64,000 nucleotides of DNA, taken from NCBI RefSeq assembly GCF_003550015.1, contig NZ_QXEV01000007.1, positions 19,234-83,233 on the forward strand, written 5' to 3'. Positions 15,949 through 24,858 of the stretch are shown here, one piece after another. Source of the stretch: Anaeroplasma bactoclasticum (lineage in GTDB: Bacteria > Bacillota_I > Bacilli_A > Acholeplasmatales > Anaeroplasmataceae). Below the pieces are notes generated by a model. It saw only the letters and a list, made by a program, of their open reading frames with translations, did not search any database and was not told the DNA's origin. Both the position numbers and the translations under genes were made by a program. The first letter of the stretch is position 1, and the number at the start of each line of letters is the position of its first letter.

Positions 15949-16147
15949 ACTTTTTTTATATTAGGGTTCTAACGGTACCCTTTTACTGTCACAAAACCAA
16001 ACCCAATATAATTAAGATATTAAGAAACAAACAAAAAAGGATTTTTCTTTTCACCATATGTGCGAAAATATGCACATATACTTCTTGAAAAATCCTTATT
16101 TTTTAAAACGAACCAATACTTTTGTGGGTTCGGTTTTTGACTATTTG
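15949..16147. repeat. 195-bp structured repeat, copy 2
   Basis: This is the direct copy of 12562-12756, including ATATTAGGGTTCTAACGGT at the left, the AAGGATTTTTC/GAAAAATCCTT stem with its inner TATGTGC/GCACATA stem, and TTTGTGGGTTCGGTTTTTGAC at the right (first 20 bases shown as TTTGTGGGTTCGGTTTTTGA). The left GGGTTC/GAACCC stem is broken by point changes in this copy. Confidence 0.75.
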
Positions 16148-16280
16148 TCAAAGTAGAGATGTTTTAATAAAATTTTAGCACCCTATCTCGTATTAAAGTC
16201 AATATAAAAATGAACAATTAAGGTACAGTTATTTTGTACAATTATCAATCAATATAACAATCCCCTAGGGGATTCGCGGA

Positions 16281-16994
16281 CTACTTTTCAATGAAGTAGT
16301 CTTTTGTTCTATATGACGGACCATTAATGGTTATCACCTTTGAATGATGTAATAATCTATCTAATATAGCATTAGCAAGTACTGCATCGCCAAAGATTTC
16401 ATGCCATTTATTTAGTGGCTTGTTAGAAGTGATGATAGTTGATTTCTTTTCATATCTTTTAGAGATGAGTTGAAATAAAAGATTAGAAGCTTCTATATCC
16501 ATTGGAAGATATCCAACTTCATCGATTATTAATAAACTATAAGAAAAGAAATGTTTAAGTCTGGTTTCGAGTCTGTTTTCTAATTGTGCCCTTTTCAGTT
16601 GAAGACACAGCTCATGGCAAGTTATAAAATATGTTGATCTACCATTTGTCGCAGCTTCAATACCAGTAGAGGTTGCAAGATGAGTTTTACCGACTCCTGG
16701 CATACCTATAAATAGAATGTTTGAATAATCATCAAAGAATCTAAGATATTTTAAATCCATTACTTCAGCCTTATTTAATTCTGGTTGAAAATCAAAGTCG
16801 AAATCATCAAATCTTTTAATATAAGGAAAATGTGCAGTAGTTATTACAGCTCTATCAGCCCTTTCCTTTTTAGCATTTATTTCAAGTGTTGTTAAATTAT
16901 ATAAAATTAACGCTTTAATACCATCATTAAATGTAGTTTCTTTAGATATTAATATTTGCACCTCTTTATTTTTATCAGACCACAATTTATTCAT
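16281..16994 (-). CDS. istB: IS21-family helper ATPase (IstB-like)
   Basis: The 237-residue AAA+ protein has Walker A FIGMPGVGKTHLA near residue 95, Walker B YSLLIIDEVGYLP near 152, sensor TIITSNKPLNKW and a C-terminal RLLHHSKVITINGPSYR. The length is close to normal IstB (about 250), with a slightly unusual N-terminus. IstB assists the IstA transposase in target capture. No istA is present, so transposition would need a transposase supplied in trans. Confidence 0.85.
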   Translation of the reverse strand: MNKLWSDKNKEVQILISKETTFNDGIKALILYNLTTLEINAKKERADRAVITTAHFPYIKRFDDFDFDFQPELNKAEVMDLKYLRFFDDYSNILFIGMPGVGKTHLATSTGIEAATNGRSTYFITCHELCLQLKRAQLENRLETRLKHFFSYSLLIIDEVGYLPMDIEASNLLFQLISKRYEKKSTIITSNKPLNKWHEIFGDAVLANAILDRLLHHSKVITINGPSYRTKDYFIEK

Positions 16995-17083
16995 AGTTAA
17001 TCACCTTCCAAATAATTAACTGTCTTTATGAATATAATTATATCATATAATTAGAGTTCAAAATAGTCGCAATGATAGAAAAA

Positions 17084-17218
17084 TGTCCGAGTATAGGAAA
17101 AATGTCCGAGTACAAATCTTAAAAAAATATATAAAAAGTGATAATCGTTAAAAAGTATAAGTAAACGTTAAAAAGTATCACTAATCGTTAAAAAGTATAT
17201 GCAATCGTTAAAAGGTGT
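17084..17218. repeat. Four 20-bp-period repeats and two TGTCCGAG repeats at the IS21 end
   Basis: CGTTAAAAAGTAT (last copy CGTTAAAAGGTGT) starts at 17146, 17166, 17186 and 17206, exactly 20 bp apart. Closer to istB, AAAATGTCCGAGTA occurs twice, 19 bp apart. Multiple short repeats at the ends are the transposase-binding sites of IS21 elements. Apart from these the gap 16995-17381 holds only the tmRNA terminator. Confidence 0.7.
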
Positions 17219-17329
17219 GCGGTTCTAAAATTTTGTTTTGTAACAAAAAATAAAAAGGTACTTATATTTGCAATTTTTGAAGCATTAATAAACACCTTAA
17301 ATATTCAATTTATGGCTTAACCAAGCCAC

Positions 17330-17365
17330 TTTTATATAAAATACCTTAATACAAAATTGTATCAA
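17330..17365 (-). terminator. tmRNA terminator
   Basis: TTGATACA pairs with TGTATTAA (17346-17365), followed on the minus strand by a T-rich GGTATTTTATAT. It lies 17 bases after the CCA end of tmRNA. Confidence 0.65.
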
Positions 17366-17381
17366 AATATACTATTCATTA

Positions 17382-17779
17382 TGGTGGAGATGATGGGAAT
17401 CGAACCCATGTATGCAAACTAATTCAGTAGGCTTTCTACATGCTTATCTTACCATAAAACTTCATCAGCCCTAAGCTGGTAAGCCGACCAAAAACTGACT
17501 ACACTCTATTAGATTCATTTTTATTGTTAGAGTAGCACAATAAAAGTATATTCTGCTAGAATAAAACCCAAAGCCAATACGCACAGAAAACATATTGGGT
17601 GGGCCGCTTATATTATATTAGCAAGCGTAAGCATAGTTAGCTGCACCGTTGTTACGAGCTGCTAAGAATGCATAATCATTTTCTTTTTCTGCGGTTATTT
17701 AAACCTCGACGTTTTTAACGGAGTCTACTCCGACATGCTTACATACCTTCATAACTCACAGCGAATCCAGTACATCCCC
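17382..17779 (-). ncRNA. ssrA: tmRNA (transfer-messenger RNA)
   Basis: The tRNA-like half is complete. The 5' GGGGATG pairs with CATCTCC before the encoded ACCA, and the T arm GGGTTCGATTCCC is intact; the length is 398 nt. The tag reading frame runs from resume codon GCA (17690-17692) to TAA (17618-17620). It encodes 24 residues beginning AEKENDYAFLAA and ending NNGAANYAYAC. The end YAYAC differs from the usual (Y/V)ALAA proteolysis signal. It lies just downstream of smpB, its protein partner, as in many Bacillota. Its 3' end is repeated at 10322-10370. Confidence 0.95.
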
Positions 17780-17832
17780 AAATTTATTTAATTGTTGCAC
17801 TAACATTATACAGAAGTATTTAGAATTTGCAA

Positions 17833-18291
17833 CTATTTAAAAGAATTTTTATAATCTCTTTCTTGATTACGCTTCGAATCTCTTTCTTTTATTGCTTCTC
17901 TTTTATCTGTTAGCTTCTTTCCTCTTGCAAGGCCAATTTCAACCTTAACTAAGGAACCTTCAAAATAGCAACGTAAGGCGACAAGAGTCAAGCCATCTAG
18001 CTTGATTCTTGTTGCTAGCCTTATACATTCCTTTTTATGTAATAATAATTCCCTAGATCTTAATTCATCATGATTAAATATATTACCAAATTCATATTTT
18101 GCAATAAACATGTTTACAATCCAAGGACGATTATTCTTCATAATGACATATGCATCATTAATATTACAGTGTCCTTCACGAATAGCTTTAATCTCTGTAC
18201 CCTTAAGCTTAATACCAGCTTCGAATTTTTCTAGGATAAAATATTCAAATGTAGCTTTCTTATTGGTACAAATAACCTTCATAAACTTCAC
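17833..18291 (-). CDS. smpB: SsrA-binding protein SmpB
   Basis: The protein is 152 residues, the normal length. It has FEAGIKLKGTEIKAIREGHCNI, abbreviated here as the core GIKLKGTEIKAIREG, followed by NDAYV, HDELRSRELLLHKKE and the basic C-tail GKKLTDKREAIKERD. SmpB delivers alanyl-tmRNA to stalled ribosomes. The gene lies ~50 bases before tmRNA and directly after pepF. Confidence 0.97.
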   Translation of the reverse strand: MKFMKVICTNKKATFEYFILEKFEAGIKLKGTEIKAIREGHCNINDAYVIMKNNRPWIVNMFIAKYEFGNIFNHDELRSRELLLHKKECIRLATRIKLDGLTLVALRCYFEGSLVKVEIGLARGKKLTDKREAIKERDSKRNQERDYKNSFK

Positions 18292-20046
18292 CTATTTCAA
18301 TAATTCTTTAAATAATTCTATATCTTCTTCTATAGTTTTTAAAGAAGAAATCCAAAATTCCTTCTTAGTAATATCGATACCCATAGATAATGCGACATCT
18401 TCCGCATCCATTATACAAGTATTTTTTAACATTTGGTCATAATTTTTTACAAATTCATCTTTGTTTTCCATATATTTTGCATATAAGCCCTTTGCATATA
18501 ATAAGCCAAAGGCATATGGCCAATTATAAAAACCATTGGATGCACTATAGTAATGGGATTTACATAACCACATATATGGATGTAAATAGTTAGAATCTAA
18601 TCCATCACCATAGGATTCCTTTTGAGCTTTTATCATAAATTCACACATATCTGATGCAGATAATGGCTTAGATACATCTTCATTAGCAACCATGTTTTCA
18701 AATAAATATCTAGATAAGATATCTACTACACATTGAGTATCTTCTTGTAATGAATTTTCAACTACAGTAAGCTTTTCTAATCTATCCTTAGTTTCTTCTA
18801 TAAGCTTTTTACTCATTAATGTTTGGCATAGAATAGATGCAGTTTCAGCTAGCTGCATAGGATAATCCTGATTTAATGGTAAGGAATCCTTTAATACTTC
18901 ATTATGATATGCATGACCAAGCTCATGAGCTAGGGTTTGAATATCACTCATTTGGCCTGTAAAATTTGTTAAAACTCTAGATTCACCAATAGGAGTTATA
19001 CCAGAACAGAAGGCACCACCAACCTTACCCTCGTGAGGTAGGGCATCAATCCAGCCCTCATGGAATGCCTTATAGCCCATTTCATATAAATGGTTAGAGA
19101 AGGATTTATATACATCCAATACTTCACTTTCTGCTTCTTCATATGTATAAGTTTTTGTTAAATTTCCCATTGGGGCAAATAAATCATAAAATGGTAAGCC
19201 ATTCTTATGGCCTAAGGCCTTACCCTTCGCTTTAAAATATTCTCTAAATTTAGGAAGCTCCTCTTTAATTGCCTCTATCATAGCATCTAGTGTTTCTTTT
19301 TTCATATGGTTCTTTTTAAGTGCCATATCTAAAATACTATTATATCCTCTTAAGGAGCACATAATATTGGCTTCTCTTTTAATATTATTTAATCCCATGG
19401 CAACTGCATCCTTAATGCTTTGGTATGCATCTAATTCTGCTAGATATGCATTTTTTCTTACAATTGGATCCTTATCATAAGCTAATCCTCTTACACTAGA
19501 TAAAGGCATTGCTTCTTTAAAGCCTTCTACCTTAATAGACAAATTAGAGGTTAATTTTGATTGTAAATCACTCCAGCCATCAGAAGATACCATTCTAAGC
19601 TTAGAATATAATACCTCTTCCTTCTCAGATAGCATATGTAATGATTTTTCCTTTGCCTTTTGTAATAGATATTTATAATTCTTTAAGAAATCATTATCCT
19701 TAACTAAATCATCAATATCTATATCCTTTAGAAAATGGTTAAAGGCAACCTCTGCTTTAACTCCATCCTGTAAAATCATTTGTAAGGATGCCATTTCCCC
19801 ATAGGATTCCATATCATTTACATTAGTAGATGTTTTTAGTGAAGAATAGCTAAACATTAATGTTAATAATACACTTAATCTTTCTTCACATTTTAAATAT
19901 TCTTCAATAGATTCCTTTTTGAAATTTTCTGCTAAAGAAATCTCTTTTTGAATTAAGCTTTTTACTTCTTCTTTATCCTTCTTATATTCTTTTGAATCTA
20001 ATGAAGTATAAAGCTTATTCAAATCCCACTCATAACTACAACTCAT
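18292..20046 (-). CDS. pepF: Oligoendopeptidase F
   Basis: The protein is 584 residues. The start at 20046 follows a GGGAGAAGAAG site and overlaps the end of rnr by 11 bases; the longer frame has no such site. The zinc metallopeptidase motif TLAHELGHAYHNEVL lies near residue 380, with a downstream Glu in QLAETASIL as the third ligand, both diagnostic of the M3 family. It hydrolyses short peptides in the cytoplasm. Its place between rnr and smpB is a variant of the usual secG-rnr-smpB order. Confidence 0.93.
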   Translation of the reverse strand: MSCSYEWDLNKLYTSLDSKEYKKDKEEVKSLIQKEISLAENFKKESIEEYLKCEERLSVLLTLMFSYSSLKTSTNVNDMESYGEMASLQMILQDGVKAEVAFNHFLKDIDIDDLVKDNDFLKNYKYLLQKAKEKSLHMLSEKEEVLYSKLRMVSSDGWSDLQSKLTSNLSIKVEGFKEAMPLSSVRGLAYDKDPIVRKNAYLAELDAYQSIKDAVAMGLNNIKREANIMCSLRGYNSILDMALKKNHMKKETLDAMIEAIKEELPKFREYFKAKGKALGHKNGLPFYDLFAPMGNLTKTYTYEEAESEVLDVYKSFSNHLYEMGYKAFHEGWIDALPHEGKVGGAFCSGITPIGESRVLTNFTGQMSDIQTLAHELGHAYHNEVLKDSLPLNQDYPMQLAETASILCQTLMSKKLIEETKDRLEKLTVVENSLQEDTQCVVDILSRYLFENMVANEDVSKPLSASDMCEFMIKAQKESYGDGLDSNYLHPYMWLCKSHYYSASNGFYNWPYAFGLLYAKGLYAKYMENKDEFVKNYDQMLKNTCIMDAEDVALSMGIDITKKEFWISSLKTIEEDIELFKELLK

Positions 20047-22336
20047 CTTCTTCTCCCTCAATTCTAAAATCAATCTTTCTTTCTAATCTATTCGCATAGA
20101 TTACCTTAACATTTACCTTATCCCCTAAATGATAAGTAATTCTACCATTTGATGCACTCATCGTGTGCTCATTATAATCAAAATAGCCATTCATATCTCT
20201 ATATGCAATTAAGCCCTCAATACCATTATTGATTTCTGCAAACATACCAAATGGTGTAATGGAAGTAATGGTTGCAGGGAAAACCTCTGCAATATGAGAT
20301 TCCATATACCATGCGTATAGCATGTCATTTACTGCTCTTTCACAGTCTACTGCATTTCTTTCCGATTTGGAATTTTTAAATGCGATATCTGGTAATATTG
20401 CTTGGTATCTTCTTATATCACGGTCTAGGGTTTCACTTGGATGTAAAAATAACTTTTTAATCATTCTATGAACCATTAAATCTGGATATCTTCTTATCGG
20501 TGATGTGAAATGACAATAGTAATTCATAGCAAGTCCATAGTGTCCTAAGCATTCACTAGAATACTTTGCTTTCATCATACTTCTTAATAGCATAGTATTA
20601 ATAATTAAATGATTTGGATGATCCTTTACATTTTCCAGTAATTGCTGGATTTCCTTTGGATGAATATCATTTTGGATATTCTTAACAGAAATCTTCATAG
20701 AAGCTATTTGATTAAATGTATTATGAAGCTTTTCTTGATCTGGCTTTTCATGAATACGATATTCACAAGGTAAATTCATAATAGACATGTGGTAAGCAAC
20801 CGTTTGGTTTGCTTCTAGCATAAAATCCTCAATAAGCTTTTCTGCAGTGTCTTGTACTCTTTTATGAATTTCCTTTGGTGAACCATCTTTATTTAATTCA
20901 AATTTATATTCTTCACTTTCAAATTCAATTCCACCCTTTTTATGGCGGATTCCTCTTAGAATTTGTGATAATTCCACCATATCTAAAATCATAGGATAAA
21001 TATCACTATATTCTTTTATGACTTCTTCATTTCCTTCAATCATTTTATTGACATTCGTATAAGTCATTCTGTGATGAGAATTGATTACACCTTCTACAAT
21101 TTCATAATTGATAAGCTTACCCTTAGGATCTATTTCCATCAAGCAAGATAATACTAATCTATCTACTCCCTCATTTAAAGAGCATATTCCATTAGAAAGC
21201 TTATGTGGAATCATAGGGATTACTCTATCTGCAAGATATACAGATGTACCTCTACTATATGCATCTAAATCTAGAGGGTTCCCCTCAAGTACATAATGAG
21301 ATACATCCGCAATATGTACCTGTAAATTGTAATTTCCATTATCTAATTTTTCTAAATATACTGCATCATCAAAGTCTTTCGAATCATCTCCATCAATAGT
21401 GATAGTAGCTAAATTTCTAAAATCTCTTCTGCCATAAATTTCTTCATTTTTAACCATATCTGGAATAGTCTTTAATTCTTCATCTGTTTCAGGAGAAAAA
21501 GGCATTTTAAAGCCATATTCTAAGGCAATTTCAGATATTTCAATACCAGGATCATCTGGTGAACCTAATACTTCAGTAATTTTACCCTTTATAGAATAAC
21601 CCTTTGTATATTCTATATCACAAGATACAATTGCACCTATATATGCACCATTTAAATCCTCTTTGGATACATCTACAGTAACAGGGAAGGAATTCATTAC
21701 AGATTCTACTTTATATTTAGGATACTTTTTTCCTTTAACCTGAAGTCTACCAATAACCTTTGTATGACTTCTTTCTATAATATCCTTTACAGCGGCACCC
21801 TTTAATTTATCATCATATCCTGTTGGGAATATATGACATATATCCTTATCATATGCATTTCCTAAATCATCAGGAGAAATGTAATATTCTTCTTCCTCAC
21901 CTTCAACCTTTGCAAATGCATAGCCTCTTTCTTTTACATCTAGAGTTGCAACCTTTAAAATAGAATAGATATCATAAAATGGAGAATAATAAATAATTCC
22001 CTCATCCTCTAAGCACTTTAAAGTTGCCTTAAGCTCCTTTGGATTAACATTAAGTACCTTAGATAAGGTAGAGAATTTATAAATATGATAATCTCTTATC
22101 TTTTCTATAACCTGCTCCTTATCTACCATTCCAAAGGATTTTTCTTTTTTCTTTGGGCTAAGCTTATATAGCTCAAGGTTATCTAAATATTTAATTTGTC
22201 CATCCTTTAGTAAGTCATTTAAAGCATCTTCTATTTCATCATCACTAAGATTTAAAGCCTTCGCTAATAAATCTTTAGATAATGCATAGGATTTTAAATT
22301 CTTTTTAATCTCTTCTTTAATTTTTCTTTTATCCAT
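20036..22336 (-). CDS. rnr: Ribonuclease R
   Basis: The protein is 766 residues. The start at 22336 has AGGAGG upstream, and the longer frame would run through the secG terminator. It has an N-terminal winged helix, cold-shock domains, and an RNB catalytic core with TIDGDDSKDFDDAV, which carries the Mg-binding Asp residues. The region HYGLAMNYYCHFTSPIRRYPDL and a C-terminal S1 domain (TITSITPFGMFAEINNGIEG) follow. It degrades structured RNA and, with tmRNA-SmpB, non-stop mRNAs. A TATAAT lies just after the upstream terminator, so it may have its own promoter. Confidence 0.96.
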   Translation of the reverse strand: MDKRKIKEEIKKNLKSYALSKDLLAKALNLSDDEIEDALNDLLKDGQIKYLDNLELYKLSPKKKEKSFGMVDKEQVIEKIRDYHIYKFSTLSKVLNVNPKELKATLKCLEDEGIIYYSPFYDIYSILKVATLDVKERGYAFAKVEGEEEEYYISPDDLGNAYDKDICHIFPTGYDDKLKGAAVKDIIERSHTKVIGRLQVKGKKYPKYKVESVMNSFPVTVDVSKEDLNGAYIGAIVSCDIEYTKGYSIKGKITEVLGSPDDPGIEISEIALEYGFKMPFSPETDEELKTIPDMVKNEEIYGRRDFRNLATITIDGDDSKDFDDAVYLEKLDNGNYNLQVHIADVSHYVLEGNPLDLDAYSRGTSVYLADRVIPMIPHKLSNGICSLNEGVDRLVLSCLMEIDPKGKLINYEIVEGVINSHHRMTYTNVNKMIEGNEEVIKEYSDIYPMILDMVELSQILRGIRHKKGGIEFESEEYKFELNKDGSPKEIHKRVQDTAEKLIEDFMLEANQTVAYHMSIMNLPCEYRIHEKPDQEKLHNTFNQIASMKISVKNIQNDIHPKEIQQLLENVKDHPNHLIINTMLLRSMMKAKYSSECLGHYGLAMNYYCHFTSPIRRYPDLMVHRMIKKLFLHPSETLDRDIRRYQAILPDIAFKNSKSERNAVDCERAVNDMLYAWYMESHIAEVFPATITSITPFGMFAEINNGIEGLIAYRDMNGYFDYNEHTMSASNGRITYHLGDKVNVKVIYANRLERKIDFRIEGEEDEL

Positions 22337-22370
22337 ATAAGCTAACCTCCTATCTATATTTATTATACAA

Positions 22371-22402
22371 GAAAAAAGGGGATTTTCGTATTGAAAATCC
22401 CC
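22371..22402 (-). terminator. Terminator between secG and rnr
   Basis: The stem GGGGATTTTC/GAAAATCCCC (22378-22402) has a 5-nt loop and is followed on the minus strand by six T. A TATAAT at 22362-22367 sits directly downstream and may restart transcription for rnr. Confidence 0.88.
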
Positions 22403-22413
22403 ATTAAATATCA

Positions 22414-22650
22414 TTATCTTGTATGTAAGAATACAGAAACAAGAACTAATGCTATATATACAACAGCCAAACCAGCAGTTGTTCTTTGCATGAATAATTC
22501 TACGCCTCTTGTTTTTTGGTTCTTGAATAAATCTGATTTACTACCATTGAAGGCATCATTGATATCATCCTTAGAGCCTTGAAGCATAACGATAATGATT
22601 AATAGAATTGCAACAATCGCTACGAAAATATCGATTATAAAGTCTTGCAT
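22414..22650 (-). CDS. secG: Preprotein translocase subunit SecG
   Basis: The protein is 78 residues with two membrane segments (about 4-24 and 58-75) around the conserved IIVMLQGSKDDINDAFNGS. This is the normal SecG layout. SecG assists SecYE in protein export at the membrane. It begins the secG-rnr-pepF-smpB-ssrA cluster. Confidence 0.95.
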   Translation of the reverse strand: MQDFIIDIFVAIVAILLIIIVMLQGSKDDINDAFNGSKSDLFKNQKTRGVELFMQRTTAGLAVVYIALVLVSVFLHTR

Positions 22651-22721
22651 ATGAACACCTCCAACCCGAACTACTTGTTTATTATACTGGAATTAAGCAC
22701 TTATTTCAAGCATTAAAACAA

Positions 22722-24023
22722 TTATTTTACAACTTTAAGAATTAACTTTGGTTGAATCTTTGTATCTCCAATAGCATAAGCATCAAAAACACATTTTGTT
22801 TCTAAAGAAACATCTTCTTTATTTGCGTGAATATAAGCTAATACTTCGCCCTTTTCTACATAGTCTCCAACCTTTTTATTTAAAACAATACCAACGGCAT
22901 GGTCAATCTTATCATCCATCTTAGCTCTACCACCACCTAAATACATAGATGCGTGGCCAATAGCTAGGGCATCAATTCTTGTAACATATCCATCTTTAGT
23001 GGAAGTAACAGGAACGATATATTTTGCCTTAGGGAATTTATCTGGATTTAAAATATATGAAGAATCTCCACCTTGAGCATCAACTAGCTCAACAAACTTA
23101 TGTAATGCTTCTTTATTTTCAATTTGTCTTAATGCAAGCTTATAAGCTTCCTCATGGCTTTTCGCAAGACCTGAATCTAAGATTAATTCTGCAGATACTT
23201 CCATACATAATTCTGTAAAATCCTTTGGTCCATGTCCATTTAAAGTATCAATTGCTTCAATTACTTCTAAAGAATTACCAACTGCCAAGCCTAAAGGTTC
23301 ATCCATATTTGTAAGCTCTGCACTCATCTTCTTACCACACATCTTACCGATTGATACCATTAATTCAGCAAGCTTTGTTGCTTGATCTAAATTTTTCATA
23401 AATGCACCAGAGCCAACCTTAACATCTAAAGAAATTACATCAGCTCCAGATGCAAGCTTCTTACTCATAATAGAAGATGCAATAAGTGGAATAGACTCTA
23501 CTGTCGCGGTAACATCTCTTAAAGCATAAAGCTTTTTATCTGCAGGGGCTAAATCTGCAGTTTGTCCAATTAGGGCAATACCAATACGGTTTACCTGATT
23601 AATAAAATCTTCTTCTTTTATTCCAATAGTATATCCTGGAATAGATTCAAGCTTATCTAGTGTACCACCAGTATGACCTAATCCTCTACCACTCATTTTT
23701 GCAAACTTAATACCTAAGGATGCAACAAGTGGTGCAACAACTAAGCTTGTTTTATCTCCTACACCACCAGTGGAATGCTTATCTACTTTTACACCATGAA
23801 TCTTAGATAAGTCTAAAATATCTCCACTATTTAGCATAGCCTTAGTCATCCAAGTCGCTTCCTCATCATCCATTCCTTGGAAATATACTGCCATATTAAA
23901 GGCACTCATTTGGTAATCTTGTACTGTATCGCCTTTTGTAAATCCATTTACCATGAATTTAATTTCATCTTCGGTAAGCTTATTACCATTTCTCTTTTTT
24001 TCAATAATATCTACTGCTCTCAT
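22722..24023 (-). CDS. pdp: Pyrimidine-nucleoside/thymidine phosphorylase
   Basis: The protein is 433 residues, the normal family length. Phosphate-binding and substrate motifs include VDKHSTGGVGDKTSLVVAPL near residue 80, KMSGRGLGHTGGTLDKLE near 110 and DVKVGSGAFMK near 190. It cleaves pyrimidine nucleosides to base and ribose- or deoxyribose-1-phosphate. It shares the strand and a ten-base gap with pheA, so they are likely co-transcribed although functionally unrelated. Confidence 0.93.
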   Translation of the reverse strand: MRAVDIIEKKRNGNKLTEDEIKFMVNGFTKGDTVQDYQMSAFNMAVYFQGMDDEEATWMTKAMLNSGDILDLSKIHGVKVDKHSTGGVGDKTSLVVAPLVASLGIKFAKMSGRGLGHTGGTLDKLESIPGYTIGIKEEDFINQVNRIGIALIGQTADLAPADKKLYALRDVTATVESIPLIASSIMSKKLASGADVISLDVKVGSGAFMKNLDQATKLAELMVSIGKMCGKKMSAELTNMDEPLGLAVGNSLEVIEAIDTLNGHGPKDFTELCMEVSAELILDSGLAKSHEEAYKLALRQIENKEALHKFVELVDAQGGDSSYILNPDKFPKAKYIVPVTSTKDGYVTRIDALAIGHASMYLGGGRAKMDDKIDHAVGIVLNKKVGDYVEKGEVLAYIHANKEDVSLETKCVFDAYAIGDTKIQPKLILKVVK

Positions 24024-24033
24024 AAAAAACTCC

Positions 24034-24858
24034 TTAATCTAGGGCATTATATACGCCCAAATTCTCGATATCGAAACCTTTTGTTCTAAGCTCTCTTACA
24101 AGCTCATTTAAGCACGATACCTCATTAATGCTTAATGAAGCCTCCATATAGAAGTTATATTTGCCTAAATCTACCTTTGATGGTCTAGATAGAATCGAAT
24201 TTAGATTGATGTTGTAATCATGAAATTTACTTAAGATATCATAAAGTAAACCAGGACGATCTTCTTTGGAGAATACAACTAAAGAGGCATTAAGCATTCC
24301 TCTTAAGCCAATCATTCTTTTCTCACTTGTAACAATGAAGAATCTTGTTTCATTCTTCATAGAATCGGCAACATGAGAAATAACTGTTTTATAGTTTCTT
24401 TTTTCTAAAACATGAATAGGAATAATAGCACCAAAATTTTCATCTGCCTTATCTAATAAGTCAGCACTTTCTACATTACTATCCGTTTTTATGACATTGA
24501 AGTCATGTTCTAGTATGAATTCTAAGCATTGGCCAAAGGCTTTAAATTGACAGTAGATGTTTTTAACATTTTTGATATTAGAAGCGTTTGTAACAAACGC
24601 AAAATCAATAGATAGCTTTACTTGGTCAATAATGGTTAAATTTCTTTGAATGATTTTATCTAATGCTTCCATTACAAATCCATCTAAAGTATTTTCAAAT
24701 GGTAAAATAGCTAGTGTTTCATCATCACAGGCTAAGGCTGTTTTAATGATTGTTGGATAAAATACCTTTTCAACCGATTTAATATTATGTTCTTTTAAAT
24801 ATTTATCTAAAGCTACATCACAATATGTATTTTTAGGGCCTAATACTGCTATTTTCAT
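24034..24858 (-). CDS. pheA: Prephenate dehydratase
   Basis: The protein is 274 residues. The second ATG (24858) is chosen because AAGGAGAA lies inside the longer frame. N-terminal dehydratase domain (IAVLGPKNTYCDVALDKYL, ILPFENTLDGFV, then a threonine-region variant TRFFIVTSEK) and a C-terminal ACT domain (GMLNASLVVFSKEDRPGLLYDI, shown in part as KEDRPGLLYDILSKF). It converts prephenate to phenylpyruvate for phenylalanine synthesis; the ACT domain usually binds Phe. It overlaps the upstream peptidase gene by 26 bases. Confidence 0.88.
   Translation of the reverse strand: MKIAVLGPKNTYCDVALDKYLKEHNIKSVEKVFYPTIIKTALACDDETLAILPFENTLDGFVMEALDKIIQRNLTIIDQVKLSIDFAFVTNASNIKNVKNIYCQFKAFGQCLEFILEHDFNVIKTDSNVESADLLDKADENFGAIIPIHVLEKRNYKTVISHVADSMKNETRFFIVTSEKRMIGLRGMLNASLVVFSKEDRPGLLYDILSKFHDYNINLNSILSRPSKVDLGKYNFYMEASLSINEVSCLNELVRELRTKGFDIENLGVYNALD

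Larger units (their letters stand above)
16190..17218 (-). mobile_element. IS21-family insertion sequence remnant lacking istA
   Basis: An istB gene is preceded on its own strand by clustered short repeats typical of an IS21 end. The space where istA (about 1.2-1.5 kb) should lie is only ~90 bases. The element is therefore internally deleted or never carried istA. Ends are approximate. Confidence 0.6.

Noticed and set aside
17144..17218. Possible CRISPR array
   Set aside because: The repeat unit is about 13 bases at a 20-bp period, with spacers of only about 7 bases; no cas genes. It fits IS21 end repeats.
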